A DNA stretch of 37,500 bases from Sutterella wadsworthensis 2_1_59BFAA (GCF_000297775.1 NZ_JH815519.1:31080-68579), one strand, 5' to 3'; shown: positions 15,706 to 26,200, counted from the stretch's first letter. The notes: generated by a model from the sequence alone, not told the origin. Made by a program: numbers and translations.

Positions 15706-15773
15706 AAAAGGGCCCCGAATCGGGGCCCCATCTCTTTCCGTCGTCCTCCATCAGGAGGGCCCGAAGGCCCTCC
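15706..15773 (-). terminator. Tandem hairpins forming the purL terminator
   Basis: Read on the minus strand, GGAGGGCC/GGCCCTCC (15754-15773) comes first. It is followed by GGGCCCCG/CGGGGCCC (15710-15728) and a TTTT tail (15706-15709). Confidence 0.8.
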
Positions 15774-15794
15774 GTCGGGAGCGGAGCCGGCTTC

Positions 15795-18700
15795 TTAGCC
15801 GACCCACTTGCGGGCGTTGCGGAACATGCGCATCCAGCCCGAGGCGTCCGTCCATTCGGCCGGGTGCCAGGAGAGCTGCTGGGCGCGGTGGGAGCGCTCC
15901 GGATGCGGCATCATGATCGTGAAACGGCCGTCTTCGGTCGTCACGGACGTGAGACCGCCCTTGGAGCCGTTCGGGTTGTACGGATAGACCTCGGTCGGAT
16001 TGCCGCACGGATCAACGAAGCGGGCGGCGGCCTTCACGAGCGCGGCGTCCTCCGGACGCAGGAACTGCACGCGACCTTCGCCGTGGGAGTTCACGACGGG
16101 CATCACGCTGCCGGCCATGCCCGCGAAGAAGATCGACGGGCTCTCGAGAACCTCGACGTTCACGAGACGAGCCTCGAACTGCTCGGACGTGTTGCGCACG
16201 AATTCCGGCCAGTGCGAGGCGCCCGGGATCAGGTCGCGCAGATGGCTCATCATCTGGCAGCCGTTGCAGATGCCCAGACCGAAGGTGTCCTCGCGGTTGA
16301 AGAACGTGCGGAACATTTCGACCATGCGGTCGTTGTGAAGGATGGTCTTGGCCCAGCCGCCGCCAGCGCCGAGCACGTCGCCGTAGGAGAAGCCGCCGCA
16401 GCAGGCAAGGCCCGTGAACTCGGCGAGGTCGGCGCGGCCCGTGAGGAGGTCCGTCATGTGAACGTCATAGGCGTCGAAGCCGGCGCGCGTGAACGCAGCG
16501 GCCATTTCCGTCTGGGAGTTGACGCCCTGTTCGCGCAGGATGGCGATCTTCGGACGCACGCCCGTGAGGATCATCGGAGCGGCGACGTCTTCATTGACGT
16601 CGAAGGTCATCTTTGCGAAGAGGCCGGTGTCCTCCTTGCGCTCGATGCGGGCGAACTCGCTGTCGGCGCAGGCGGGATTGTCGCGGCCGCGGGCGATCTG
16701 CCAGGAGACTTCCGTCCAGGCCTTCTGGAGGTCAGCACGGTCGAGTCGGGCGAGTTCGGCACCGTTGGCGCTGATCGTGAGCGCATCGTCGTCGACGACT
16801 TCACCCACGAAGTGGCAGACGGAGGCAAGACCGGCTTCGCGCATCACTTCGGCCACGCGGGCGGCCTTCTCGGCCGGCACCTGCATCAGGCCGCCGAGCT
16901 CTTCGTTGAAGAGAGCGGCGAAGACGTCGGCGTCCTTCGTGAGGGACGTCAGGTCGAGCTTCACACCGAGGCGGGAGGCGAACATCATTTCAGAGGCCGT
17001 GGCGGCGAGACCGCCGTCGGCACGGTCGTGGTAGGCCACGACGGCGCCTTCATTGACGAGCGTGCGCAGCGCGCCCATGAAGCGGGCGAGCATGGCGGGA
17101 TCCTCGCAGTCGGGCGCCGTGTCGCCGAAGCGCTGGGCAACCTGGGCGAGGATGGAGCCGCCCATGCGGGCGCGGCCGCAGCCGAGGTCCGCAAGCACGA
17201 GCACCGACGGGATCTTCCTGAGTTCGGGCGTGAGCGTGAGCGTCACGTCGCCGACGGGAGCGGCGGCGGAGGCGATGAGCGAGACGGGGCTCGTCACGGA
17301 CTTCTTCTCGCCGTTGTCCTCCCAGGCGGTGCGCATGGAGAGCGAGTCCTTGCCCACGGGCACGGAGATGCCGAGCGCAACGCAGAAGTCGCTCGCGCCC
17401 TTGACGGCGTCAAAGAGCTTGGCGTCCTCGCCCTTGGCGCCGCAGGCAGCCATCCAGTTGAGGGAGAGCTTGACTTCGGGGAGCTTCACGTCGGCGGCGG
17501 CGATGTTGGTGAGCGCTTCGCCCACGGCCATGCGGCTCGCAGCAGCGGCATCGATCACGGCGATCGGGGTGCGTTCGCCCATCGACATGGCTTCGCCGCG
17601 GTTCGTTTCAAAGCCGAGCGTGGTCACGCCGCAGTCGGCGACGGGCACCTGCCAGGGGCCGACCATCTGGTCGCGGGAGACGAGGCCGCCCACGGAGCGG
17701 TCGCCGATGGTGATGAGGAAGGACTTGGAACCGACGGTCGGGTGACGCAGGACGTCCGTGACAGCCTTTGCGAGATCGAGCCCTTCGCTCTTGAAGGCGG
17801 AAAGCTTCGTTTCGACGTGGGCGACGTCGCGGTGCATGCGCGGGGCCTTGCCGAGGAGAACTTCCATCGGCATGTCGACGGCCGGGGTCTCTTCGGGACG
17901 CGTGAGCTTGAGGTCGGCCTCCTCGGTGATCGTACCGAGGATGGCGAACGGGCAGCGCTCGCGTTCGCAGAAGTCGCGGAAGATGTCGATCTTGGCGGCG
18001 TCAAGCGCGATGACGTAGCGTTCCTGAGATTCGTTGCACCAGATTTCGAGCGGGCTCATGCCGGACTCTTCGACCGGAACCTTGGAGAGGTCGAACGTGG
18101 CGCCCTTGCCGGAAAGGTCGGCAAGCTCGGGCATGGCGTTGGAGAGGCCGCCCGCGCCGACGTCGTGAATGGCGATGATCGGATTTTCGTCGCCCATGGA
18201 CCAGCAGCGGTCGATGACTTCCTGGGCACGGCGTTCCATTTCGGGGTTGCCGCGCTGCACGGAGTCGAAGTCGAGGGCTTCGGAGTTGGAGCCCGTCGTC
18301 ATGGACGAGGCGGCGCCGCCGCCGAGGCCGATGCGCATGCCGGGGCCGCCGAGGACGATCAGGAGGCTGCCGGCGGGCGGCACGTCCTTCTTCGTCTGGT
18401 CGTCGCGGATGTTGCCGATGCCGCCGGCGAGCATGATCGGCTTGTGGTAGCCGTAGCGCGTGCCGCCGATGTTGGCTTCGAACGTGCGGAAGTAGCCGAG
18501 GATGTTCGGACGGCCGAACTCGTTGTTGAAGGCGGCGCCGCCGAGCGGGCCTTCCGTCATGATCGAGAGCGGCGTGGCGATGCGGGACGGAGCGCCGTAC
18601 TTGGCATCCGTCTTTTCACCCGTCACCGTGTCGGAGTCGTTTTCAAAACCCTGCGGAAGTTCCGGCAGGTTGAGGTTCGAGGTCGTGAAGCCGCACAGGC

Positions 18701-19724
18701 CGGCCTTCGGACGAGCACCGCGGCCCGTCGCACCTTCGTCGCGGATTTCGCCGCCGGAGCCCGTGGAGGCGCCGGGGAACGGAGAAATGGCAGTCGGGTG
18801 GTTGTGGGTCTCGACCTTGAAGACCGTGTGGGTCATTTCGTCCTTGCGCTCGAAGACGCGGCCGAATTCATTGCCGGAGCCCGGACGCGGATAGAGGCGC
18901 GTGACTTCGGCGCCTTCGAAGATGGCGGCGTTGTCGGCGTAGGCCGTGATCGTACCCTGCGGGGCCATCTTGTGCGTGCGGCGGATCATGCCGAAGAGCG
19001 TTTCCTCGCGCTCTTCACCGTCGACCGTCCAGCGGGCGTTGAAGATCTTGTGGCGGCAGTGCTCGGAGTTGGCCTGCGCGAACATCATCAGCTCGACGTC
19101 GGTCGGGTTGCGGCCGATCTTCGTGAAGGCGTCGGTGAGGTAGTCGATCTCGTCGGGAGAGAGCGCAAGGCCCATCTCGACGTTGGCGCGCTCAAGGGCG
19201 GGACGACCTTCCTCGACGAGGGCGACGATCGCCATCGGACGGCCTTCGAGCTCGACGAAGAGGTTTTCGGCCGGGAAGTCGCGGGCGACGACGGATTCGG
19301 TCATGCGGTCATGAAGCACGCCGGCGGCCTGAGCGGCCTCCTCTTCCGTGAGGGGAGCCTTGAGGGCGAGGCTGTAGACCGTGCCGCGCTCGACGCGCAG
19401 GACGCCTTCGATGCCGCAGTTCTTCACGATGTCCGTGGCCTTCGAGGCCCAGGGCGAGATCGTGCCAAGACGCGGCACCACCATGAAGGCCAGGTCGGCG
19501 CGGACGTCCTCGGCGGCGTCGCCGTAGGTGAGAAGCGAAGCGAGGCGTTCCTCTTCGGCCTTCGTGAGCTCGCGGGAGGCATGCACGAAATGCACGAAGC
19601 GGCCCGAGACCGCTTCGATGTTGGAAGAGACGCGCTGCAGGGCCGCGAGCACGCGCGCGGCGCGGAAGTCCGAGAGCGCGCGGGCGCCGTTGAGTTCAAA
19701 AACCATACCGTTGCAGGTCGACAT
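15795..19724 (-). CDS. purL: Phosphoribosylformylglycinamidine synthase, long form
   Basis: A 1309-residue FGAM synthase that converts FGAR, glutamine and ATP to FGAM, the fourth step of purine synthesis, in the cytoplasm. It is the single-chain form of beta- and gammaproteobacteria (about 1300 residues). The N-terminal PurS-like part is followed by two PurM-like ATP-binding halves ([17 protein letters not shown] near 300; [14 protein letters not shown] near 900) and a C-terminal class I glutamine amidotransferase with Cys in GICNGCQMM (near 1152) and HPERSHR near the end. It is complete. GAGGAAA lies before the ATG at 19724. It is alone on this strand, with its own terminator. The long open frame antisense to it is a GC artefact. 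Confidence 0.97.
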   Translation of the reverse strand: MSTCNGMVFELNGARALSDFRAARVLAALQRVSSNIEAVSGRFVHFVHASRELTKAEEERLASLLTYGDAAEDVRADLAFMVVPRLGTISPWASKATDIVKNCGIEGVLRVERGTVYSLALKAPLTEEEAAQAAGVLHDRMTESVVARDFPAENLFVELEGRPMAIVALVEEGRPALERANVEMGLALSPDEIDYLTDAFTKIGRNPTDVELMMFAQANSEHCRHKIFNARWTVDGEEREETLFGMIRRTHKMAPQGTITAYADNAAIFEGAEVTRLYPRPGSGNEFGRVFERKDEMTHTVFKVETHNHPTAISPFPGASTGSGGEIRDEGATGRGARPKAGLCGFTTSNLNLPELPQGFENDSDTVTGEKTDAKYGAPSRIATPLSIMTEGPLGGAAFNNEFGRPNILGYFRTFEANIGGTRYGYHKPIMLAGGIGNIRDDQTKKDVPPAGSLLIVLGGPGMRIGLGGGAASSMTTGSNSEALDFDSVQRGNPEMERRAQEVIDRCWSMGDENPIIAIHDVGAGGLSNAMPELADLSGKGATFDLSKVPVEESGMSPLEIWCNESQERYVIALDAAKIDIFRDFCERERCPFAILGTITEEADLKLTRPEETPAVDMPMEVLLGKAPRMHRDVAHVETKLSAFKSEGLDLAKAVTDVLRHPTVGSKSFLITIGDRSVGGLVSRDQMVGPWQVPVADCGVTTLGFETNRGEAMSMGERTPIAVIDAAAASRMAVGEALTNIAAADVKLPEVKLSLNWMAACGAKGEDAKLFDAVKGASDFCVALGISVPVGKDSLSMRTAWEDNGEKKSVTSPVSLIASAAAPVGDVTLTLTPELRKIPSVLVLADLGCGRARMGGSILAQVAQRFGDTAPDCEDPAMLARFMGALRTLVNEGAVVAYHDRADGGLAATASEMMFASRLGVKLDLTSLTKDADVFAALFNEELGGLMQVPAEKAARVAEVMREAGLASVCHFVGEVVDDDALTISANGAELARLDRADLQKAWTEVSWQIARGRDNPACADSEFARIERKEDTGLFAKMTFDVNEDVAAPMILTGVRPKIAILREQGVNSQTEMAAAFTRAGFDAYDVHMTDLLTGRADLAEFTGLACCGGFSYGDVLGAGGGWAKTILHNDRMVEMFRTFFNREDTFGLGICNGCQMMSHLRDLIPGASHWPEFVRNTSEQFEARLVNVEVLESPSIFFAGMAGSVMPVVNSHGEGRVQFLRPEDAALVKAAARFVDPCGNPTEVYPYNPNGSKGGLTSVTTEDGRFTIMMPHPERSHRAQQLSWHPAEWTDASGWMRMFRNARKWVG

Positions 19725-19892
19725 AAGTTTCCTCTGAATCGTCAGCAGGCCCCGGATTTTCCGACGGCCGTGACGGGGTGGAAAATAAAAGAAAAAAGGT
19801 TGTCGCCATTATAGAGGGTTTTGCCTTCCTCAAACCCTGCTCCGGCGCCGATTCTGACCATTCCCATGCAAACCTTCGTTTTTTTTCCGCAT

Positions 19893-19940
19893 CAAAGAAA
19901 AAGACCGCCCCGACTCCGCATGGGAGCAGGACGGCCGAAT
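19893..19940 (-). terminator. Possible terminator of the split asparaginase gene
   Basis: An imperfect GC-rich stem (CCGTCC...GGGGCGG around a CATGC loop) ends in TCTTTTTCTTT on the minus strand, about 70 bases beyond the ansB stop codon. Confidence 0.5.
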
Positions 19941-20009
19941 GCTCGGGAAGCCGCCTTCAGGAGGTTTTCACCCTGCGGGCGGCGTCATGCCGGCGGGTTC
20001 GGGAAAGGA

Positions 20010-20710
20010 TCAGTATTCCTCGAACATGCGGGCGATTTCCTTCGGATCGTTCGTCTTCGTCAGAGCGAGCTGGAGAAGGAGACGGGCCTTCTGGGGATTG
20101 AGCGTGCGGCCTTCAATGAAGCCGGCCTTGTTGTACTGCTCCACGTTCGGGCAGACCACGCCGGAGCCCGTGCGGGAGGAGAGCACCACGGCGATGCCCT
20201 TCTGGACGGCTTCGGCAAGCGCGGGCTCGGTCTGGCCGTGAACGGAACCATTGCCGGAACCGGCGTGCACGATGCCCTTGGCACCCGCGGCGATGGCGGC
20301 GTCGGCAAGGACGCGGTCGTCGCTGGCGTGCGTGTAGAGGATGTCGACGCGCGGCAACTTGTCAAGCTTCGAGACATCGAATTCGCTCTGGTGCGTGTGA
20401 CGCATGGCGGGGTTGCGCAGGAAGTAGTTCTTGCCGCCGGCGATGTAGCCGAGGTAGCCCAGGTCGGGCGACTTGAATGTGGCGACGTTCGTCGTATTGG
20501 ACTTCGTGACGTCGCGGCCGGATGAGATCTGGTCGTTGAGGGCCACGAGCACGCCACGGCCCTGCGCCTTCGAGTCGGCGGCGAGCTTGACGGCGTTGAG
20601 AAGGTTCATCGGACCGTCGGCCGAAATGGCCGTGGCGGGACGCATGGCGCCGATCACCACCACGGGCTTCTTGCTCTTGACCGTGAGGTCGAGAAAGAAA
20701 GCGGTCTCGT
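20010..20710 (-). pseudogene. ansB: L-asparaginase, 3' part of the interrupted gene
   Basis: This encodes the C-terminal two thirds of a type II L-asparaginase: ETAFFLDLTVKSKKPVVVIG, then ADGPMNLLNAVKLAAD, and the C-terminal TNDPKEIARMFEEY. It continues exactly where the N-terminal part at 22410-22773 breaks. Joining the two across the inserted element gives 1065 bases, 355 codons including the stop, in one frame. That is 354 residues, the normal length of the family (E. coli AnsB is 348). The enzyme would hydrolyse asparagine to aspartate and ammonia in the periplasm. As it stands the gene lacks a start and should be inactive unless the element is removed. Confidence 0.92.
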
Positions 20711-20716
20711 GAATCC

Positions 20717-20810
20717 TCCCCGCCCAATTATTAATTGGACGGGGCTTCCCTGCCTTTTACCAGCAAGGACTGCCTGAGCACAGATAGCGGGCAAACTCAG
20801 AAATCTGCGC
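20717..20810 (-). ncRNA. Predicted right-end omega/reRNA of the ansB TnpB element
   Basis: This is the non-coding right end between the tnpB stop and the element border, containing the strong terminal hairpin 20718-20744. In known TnpB systems the guide RNA scaffold ends here and the guide continues into flanking DNA. In this case the guide would be ACGAGACCGCTTTC of ansB. The 5' end may lie within tnpB. Confidence 0.45.
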
Positions 20811-22130
20811 TCACATGGAGCGCAGCTCCGCGTTAACCCGAATGAGAGTGTCCAGGGTGCGTGTGATCCTCTTGGCACATGACGGAACTTTAGCCGCAAT
20901 GCACCGCCATCTCGTTGCCGAAATGGACTTCTCGTACTCCCTGAGGAAGTACCGAGCTCCGATGTTGTACGAAGCTGACAGGTCGCACGAATAGCGCTTC
21001 CCCGTCTGGAACGTACACATGCTGTAGTTGTCCGTGTCTCTCGTAACGTCACCGGTTCCGTCAAAGGCCAGCTTCGATGTATTCCAAGAACACACGCGAC
21101 GAATGCGAGTACCGCAACGATGTGCCTGGTGCTCCACGATCTGCTGGACATACTTGGCACGCCAGTGATGAAGCCGCTGACGCTTGGAGCCACATTTGCG
21201 CCCGGCGAGATCAAGGTGTTCCATGACGATGACGTCGACCTTAAACTCGTTTGCAACCGTCATGATGAAGCCTGCCGTCTTGACGGCGATGTCCTTGTTG
21301 ACCCCCTTTGCTCTCGCCCAAAGCCTCGGCATGCGTTTTGCGCCGTTGCTTTGAGCTTTCCTGATGCGCCGCAAGGCACGTTCCAAAGAGTCTTGCTCTA
21401 CCGGCAGCTTCTTAAAACGTCTGCCGATGATAGTGCCCTTTGAATCCATGACCGAGCACACGCATGCATTGTTGATCCCAAGATCAACGCCCAGGACGCG
21501 CTGCGTGTCAAGAGACACCTTATCCAGAATAACCTTCTCCTCAAAGGAGAAGTCCAGATACCATTTCTTCCCGCGCTTTCTCAATGCCGGCGACAATTCG
21601 TTGCGAGCAGCGCAATGAAGTGCAATGTAATCAACATCGTGCTTATCGAGCTCGACATCAACCCAGTCCCAAGTATTGCGAATGCGAACTTTGAGTTTCA
21701 CGCTGTTGCGTCCGGCTCTGATGAACGTATTGTCGCGGTACATGACCGGAAAGCTTCTGCCGGCCTTCGGCAGACCGGGCTGCCGACCCTTTTGCCCCGG
21801 CTTCGCTTTCCATTGAGCCAGACGCGTTTGATACGACGACACCTGTCCGTATGCCGCCATGATGGCGGCTCGGCGAAGGTAGCTCGGAAATTTCATGAAG
21901 TCGTGGCAGAAGTTGTAAGGCGTCATCAGACGCTTTTTCGTACGAACGCTCAGACCTTCGGCAACACGAATGCAATCGTTGGCACGACTGAGATTGGCGA
22001 AGTGAGTATTCCAATTCGCAATCACGAGTTCAATGAAGTAATCCACGGCGTGGCGATACACCTCAACCGTGTCGTCAAAGACGCGGTTGAAGTTGCGCAA
22101 ACGCACGGAGTAAGTGAACGTGATCTTCAT
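20811..22130 (-). CDS. tnpB: TnpB RNA-guided nuclease inserted in asparaginase gene
   Basis: 439 residues from the ATG at 22130; a TTG at 22175 would add 15 residues. The RuvC residues are present: Asp in VLGVDLGINNAC (near 214), Glu in VIVMEHLDLAG (near 306), Asp in YSCDLSASYNIGAR (near 386). The zinc ribbon is degenerate: CSWN and MCTFQTGK stand where two CxxC pairs are normal. The N-terminal YSVRLRNFNRVFDDTVEVYR is a usual TnpB start. It is only distantly similar to the TnpB at 5021-6634, so two separate elements entered this region. It is predicted to cut DNA matching the right-end flank, which here is the uninterrupted asparaginase gene. No ribosome site is evident. Confidence 0.88.
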   Translation of the reverse strand: MKITFTYSVRLRNFNRVFDDTVEVYRHAVDYFIELVIANWNTHFANLSRANDCIRVAEGLSVRTKKRLMTPYNFCHDFMKFPSYLRRAAIMAAYGQVSSYQTRLAQWKAKPGQKGRQPGLPKAGRSFPVMYRDNTFIRAGRNSVKLKVRIRNTWDWVDVELDKHDVDYIALHCAARNELSPALRKRGKKWYLDFSFEEKVILDKVSLDTQRVLGVDLGINNACVCSVMDSKGTIIGRRFKKLPVEQDSLERALRRIRKAQSNGAKRMPRLWARAKGVNKDIAVKTAGFIMTVANEFKVDVIVMEHLDLAGRKCGSKRQRLHHWRAKYVQQIVEHQAHRCGTRIRRVCSWNTSKLAFDGTGDVTRDTDNYSMCTFQTGKRYSCDLSASYNIGARYFLREYEKSISATRWRCIAAKVPSCAKRITRTLDTLIRVNAELRSM

Positions 22131-22409
22131 CGTTGCATGGCGATGGGTTGGCGGGAATACTCCGTATGGTATCAAGCATCACACAACCTGACACGGTTAA
22201 TCGACAATTTTATGAGTACAAGCAAAAGTGCTGCATCAGAATCGCAAAATGATCCTGTGATTTTGCGCTCGTTTTACTGCTTAATCCCTGTGCAAGAAGG
22301 GATTTAAGAACTTATCCACTGGATCATCTTGAATAACTTGAGATGGACTGACTTCGTCAGCCCCGCTTGACCCCACCCATGTGTGCCACATGGATGGGGA
22401 ATGCGCGGG

Positions 22410-22773
22410 GAATCCGTTCAAGCGTGTCCGTACCGTGCGTGATGACGATGCCGCTCACCTTCGGATCGGCGAGAAGCTCGTTGCAGCGCCTGGCTAGCGT
22501 CAGGAGGACCTGGTCGGTCAGGTTGTTGGACGAGATCTTCACGATCTGCTCGCCCGTCACCGTCGCGTAGTCCTTGATCTGCGGAACAGCGTCGATCAGC
22601 GTCTGGATGGCCAGGTCGCCCGCCTTGTAGCCCGTGGTCTGCGTGGCGGAGGCGGCGGTGCCGGCAATCGTGCCGCCCGTGGCGAGGATCGCGACCTGCG
22701 GAAGGTCGGCGGCCATGGCAAAGCCTGCGGAAAGCGTGAGCGCGACGGCGAGAAGCGTCTTCTTGAAGTTCAT
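22410..22773 (-). pseudogene. ansB: L-asparaginase, 5' part of the interrupted gene
   Basis: This starts at the ATG at 22773 (MNFKKTLLAVALTLSAGFAM, a Sec signal peptide cut near AMA-ADL). The first active-site region is LATGGTIAGTA with the nucleophile Thr, and the second is HGTDTLER with the Thr-Asp pair. The coding sequence breaks after GGATTC at 22410; the frame then runs into the TnpB element and stops at 22357. The ribosome site region AAAGGACAGAC is shared almost exactly with the upstream nhaC-like gene. A truncated exported peptide of about 137 residues could be made but would lack most of the fold. Confidence 0.92.
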
Positions 22774-23130
22774 GTCTGTCCTTTGGTTTGGGTCAACATC
22801 CGGACTCTGCGGTCCCGGGTCATGTCCGCGCCCTTGTCGGAGCGCGACGGACGATTCATTTTGCCAAACGAGCCCGTGCACACCCTAGAGGACAAACCTC
22901 GACGACGCCGAGGGAGAACCCGAATAGCACCCCCGCCAATCACCTGACGAACAAGGAGAAATGAGCAGGCGACGCCTTAAGGCGACAGATGAAGTCTCCT
23001 CCTGTGGCCGCAAAGCGGCTTTCACAGCCTTTCGGCTTGACAACAGAGCGTGATCACCCGCCCCGAATGCAAAAAAAACGGCGCCTTCAGGGTGCGAAGG
23101 CGCCGGTTTTCAATCAAAGGACGCTGCGGA
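22774..23130 (-). other. Gap between the NhaC-type gene and ansB
   Basis: Besides the terminator at 23071-23104, this 357-bp gap should hold the ansB promoter. I see no further gene and no clear promoter boxes. Confidence 0.4.
23071..23104 (-). terminator. Rho-independent terminator of the NhaC-type gene
   Basis: CGGCGCCTTC (23079-23088) pairs with GAAGGCGCCG (23095-23104). On the minus strand a run of eight T follows (23071-23078). Confidence 0.92.
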
Positions 23131-24675
23131 TCAGGTCGCGGCGGTCCTGCGGCTGTTCCAGAAGTGAAGCAGCAGGACGGTGCCGATGAGCGCAACGACG
23201 GCGGTCGTAATCGAGAGGATCCAGTTGCCGCCCGTCAGGCCCGCGACCACGTAGCCCAGGCAGGCGGAGAACGCCACCGTGAGGCTGTAGGGCATCTGGG
23301 TCGAGACGTGCTCGATGTGGTTGCATCCCGAGCCTGCCGACGAGAGAATCGTCGTGTCCGAAATGGGCGAGCAGTGGTCGCCGAAGACGGAGCCCGCGAG
23401 CGTGGCGGAGAGCGCGACGACGGTGAGGCCCGGATCGATGGCCTCGACAACCGGCACCACGATCGGGATCAGGATGCCAAACGTGCCCCAGGCCGTGCCC
23501 GTAGAGAAGGACAGGAAGGCGGCGATCACGAAGATCACGGCCGGCAGGAAGATCGACCACTCGGCGCCGCCCGAGGTCACGATGGACTGCACGAAGAGCG
23601 GGGTCTGGAGAAGGTCGCGGCAGACGCCGGAGAGCGTCCAGGCGAGCACCAGGATGATGTTGGCCGGAAGCATGAGCTTCATGCCTTCGACGAGGCCGCT
23701 CATGAAGTCCGTGAACGGCACGAGACCGCGCGGGACGTACATCAGGAAGGCAATGCCGACGGCGCCGAAGGAGGCCCAGACGAGGGACGGCGCGGCGGAG
23801 GAGTTGCCCAGCGCGGAGGCGAAGGTGTGGTACTTCGGATCAGCGCCCCAGTAGCCGCCCGAGTACATCAGCGCGAGCACGCAGAAGACGATCAGGGAGG
23901 CGATGGGCACGAGCATGTCCCAGAGCGTGCCGTGCGGATTGGCGTTGGGCGGCTCGGCGGAGGACGTAGCGGCGGTCGACGTGAACTGTTCCCCCTTGGC
24001 GGCGCGCTCCTCGCTCTTGCGCATCGGGCCGAAGTCGAAGTCGGTCACGACGATGAAGACGATGAGCAGCAGGCAGAGCAGCGCGTAGAAGTTCCAGGGA
24101 ATCGTGGCGATGAACGCGGCCATGTCGCTTTCGAAGGCCGTGGAGCCCTGCAGTGAGGAGCCGACGGCGGCGGCCCAGCTCGAAACGGGCGCGATGATGC
24201 ACACCGGAGCGGCCGTCGAGTCGATGATGTAGGCGAGCTTCGCACGGGCGATGTTGTAGCGGTCGCAGATCGGACGCATCACCGTGCCCACCGTGAGGCA
24301 GTTGAAGTAGTCGTCGATGAAGATGAGCGCGCCGAGCCCCGTGGTGGCTGCCAGGGCGCTCTTGCGGCCCTTGATGCGCTTGACGGCCCAGTTGCCGTAG
24401 GCTTTCGTGCCGCCCGACATGGCGACGACGTAGACGAGGGCGCCGAGAAGCGAGCAGAAGATCAGGATGTTGAAGTCGACCTTGTTGCCCATCACGGTGA
24501 ACGCGCTTTCAAGCGTGCCCATCAGGACGTTGCCGTCCATGCCGATCGTATAAATGAGGGTACCCGTCAGAATGCCCAGAACGAGGGAGGAGAGAACCTC
24601 CTTCGTAATGAGCGCAAGAGCAATGGCCACGATCGGCGGGACGATCGAAAGCCATCCGGCGTTAAACGGTTCCAT
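23131..24675 (-). CDS. NhaC-family antiporter
   Basis: 514 residues from the ATG at 24675 (MEPFNAGWLSIVPPIVAIAL). It is an inner-membrane protein with about 11-12 hydrophobic segments. Family features are the conserved FIDDYFNCLTVGTVMRPICD (near 120) and the C-terminal GSVFGDHCSPISDTTILSSA (near 430) with charged and polar residues within the membrane. Members exchange Na+ for H+, and some relatives exchange organic acids or amino acids. The gene lies directly upstream of the exported asparaginase with a near-identical ribosome site, so an asparagine/aspartate-related exchange role is conceivable, but this is inference. A Ser/Thr/Ala-rich cytoplasmic loop lies near residues 245-260. Confidence 0.85.
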   Translation of the reverse strand: MEPFNAGWLSIVPPIVAIALALITKEVLSSLVLGILTGTLIYTIGMDGNVLMGTLESAFTVMGNKVDFNILIFCSLLGALVYVVAMSGGTKAYGNWAVKRIKGRKSALAATTGLGALIFIDDYFNCLTVGTVMRPICDRYNIARAKLAYIIDSTAAPVCIIAPVSSWAAAVGSSLQGSTAFESDMAAFIATIPWNFYALLCLLLIVFIVVTDFDFGPMRKSEERAAKGEQFTSTAATSSAEPPNANPHGTLWDMLVPIASLIVFCVLALMYSGGYWGADPKYHTFASALGNSSAAPSLVWASFGAVGIAFLMYVPRGLVPFTDFMSGLVEGMKLMLPANIILVLAWTLSGVCRDLLQTPLFVQSIVTSGGAEWSIFLPAVIFVIAAFLSFSTGTAWGTFGILIPIVVPVVEAIDPGLTVVALSATLAGSVFGDHCSPISDTTILSSAGSGCNHIEHVSTQMPYSLTVAFSACLGYVVAGLTGGNWILSITTAVVALIGTVLLLHFWNSRRTAAT

Positions 24676-25206
24676 GAGAATCGCTGTCCTTTGGTTTTCG
24701 TGCGGCAGGACCCCCTGTCCCGGAGCCCTGCGGCCCGCATGCGCCTCTCTTTGACCGCACGCAGGCAGCTGATGCCGCTGTTTGTCATTGGGTTGTAAGT
24801 CCTTCAATCCTCTTCCCCGCAGGTGTCGGTCCCGCGAGGACGTAGTGGCGGATTTTAGGCTGATGCGAAGTGTAGCAAGGCGTAACAGACTTCAACGGGA
24901 AAAAGCGCCGCAACACCGCATTGCTCAACCTGCATTGGCGTAAGTGCCTAGATGACGACCCCAAGAGACCCGGGTTAACCCTGGCGTTTTCAGACGGCGC
25001 GGGCGTCCCTCAGCCCGAATGGAACGCGAGGCGGTGACGTCTCGCGGCGAACTGTCCGCCGGCATCCATGAGGCTGCCGATGCGTCACCTCCCGGAACCG
25101 TCACCCGTCAGAGGAACGGATGCGAAAAAAGGAGCCGAGCGCGAGCTCAACTCCCTTTTGAAGGATCGGGCAGGATCCCGGCCTCGGGCGAGGCCGGATT
25201 CAGCCA
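24676..25206 (-). other. Intergenic region upstream of the NhaC-type gene
   Basis: A 531-bp gap. It holds the nhaC leader and, near 25178-25198, a GC-rich stem (CCGGCCTC/GAGGCCGG) just beyond the endonuclease stop that may serve as its terminator, although without a T run. I see no convincing gene. Confidence 0.4.
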
Positions 25207-25965
25207 TTAGGGGCGATAGGTCAGACCAGCCTTCAGGCAGGCGTCCTTCACGACGGGGTTGACATTGCCCTGGAGCTTCTCGATGCGTGCGGCGCGGGTG
25301 CACTCCCACTGCACGACAGGATGCTGCTCGTTCCAGTTCTGGGCGAGGCGGCGCTGGCGGTCGCTCATGCGGAAGACGGGTGCATAGGCGCCCTCCATGT
25401 AGAGCATGGCGCGGGCGATCTCGCCGCGGGAGCGCTCGGGCGGCTCGGCGCGGCGGCCGTCGATCTTCATCTCGCAGGTGCCGAAGGTGTTGGGCACGCC
25501 GGGCAGGAGCTCGTAGTTGTAGTTCGAGCGGATGGCGTTGACGGCGCCGACGGCGGGGAACAGGTTGTACATGTCGGCCTGCATCAGGCGGTATTCGGCA
25601 GACATCTTCTCGGCGCAGCGACGGCCCTTGTAGAAGTGGCCCTTTTCATTCGTGCAGCGACCGTCCCCTTCGCGCCACTCCTTGAAGGCGCGGCCGAAGT
25701 TCTCGGCGGGCACGACGTGCTCCCACTCGACGCGGCCCGCGCGCTCCTTGTGCTGGGGCGCGACGAAGCCCGCAGGCAGACTGACGTTCTTCTGCTTGTC
25801 GAAGGCGTAGCCGCAGTAGAGCGTCACGCGATGGTCGAAGTAGACCTTGCGCTCGAGCATCTTCTTCGAGTCACGGAAGTCTTCGTTCGTGGTGTTTCCC
25901 GCAGCGAGGGCGCCGAGGGCGAACGTGGCGGCCATCAGGGCGGCCGCGGTGCGGACAAGAGTCAT
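25207..25965 (-). CDS. endA: Secreted endonuclease I family nuclease
   Basis: A 252-residue exported nuclease. A signal peptide (residues 1-21, cut near ALA-AGN) precedes the mature enzyme. The beta-beta-alpha-metal centre is EWEHVVPAENFGRAF (near 80), with the catalytic His in EHVVPA. A second conserved segment is DMYNLFPAVGAVNAIRSNYN near 131-150. The length and C-terminal Cys pattern fit E. coli EndA and NucM (235-250 residues). It cuts double-stranded DNA without sequence preference in the periplasm or outside the cell. It is a single-gene unit by spacing. The gene name rests on family membership only. Confidence 0.9.
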   Translation of the reverse strand: MTLVRTAAALMAATFALGALAAGNTTNEDFRDSKKMLERKVYFDHRVTLYCGYAFDKQKNVSLPAGFVAPQHKERAGRVEWEHVVPAENFGRAFKEWREGDGRCTNEKGHFYKGRRCAEKMSAEYRLMQADMYNLFPAVGAVNAIRSNYNYELLPGVPNTFGTCEMKIDGRRAEPPERSRGEIARAMLYMEGAYAPVFRMSDRQRRLAQNWNEQHPVVQWECTRAARIEKLQGNVNPVVKDACLKAGLTYRP

Positions 25966-26200
25966 TTATGTCTCCTTCCCATTTCGGGTTCTCTCAATGT
26001 CCGTCCATCATACCGAGATTGTCCGCAGCTCGCGCCCCCTTTTCTCCCCATCCGACCGCCTCCCGCCCTCAGAATTCCCCTCGCAAATGTTGCGGCATCT
26101 TGCCGCCCGACTTAATCCAAAACGACTGTGCTGCAGGCGTTCAGCCCGCTTTCTTAAGAAACGCCGCCTCAGGGCAAACCCTTGGAAAAACTTTCTTACA

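Larger units (their letters stand above)
20711..22409 (-). mobile_element. IS200/IS605-group tnpB-only element inside ansB (1699 bp)
   Basis: The limits can be read exactly, because the host gene is interrupted cleanly and the hexamer GGATTC occurs at both junctions (20711-20716 and 22410-22415 on the opposite strand). Left-end hairpin: 22371-22399, with CCCC/GGGG outer and ATGTG/CACAT inner stems. Right-end hairpin: 20718-20744, CCCCG...CGGGG with a CCAATT/AATTGG inner stem. No tnpA is present. The element lies in the same orientation as ansB. Confidence 0.9.

Noticed and set aside
15864-19814. 1316-residue open frame on the plus strand
   Set aside because: It is exactly antisense to purL, with repetitive His/Gly/Ala/Glu/Arg composition caused by the GC-rich third positions of purL. 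It has no domain pattern.
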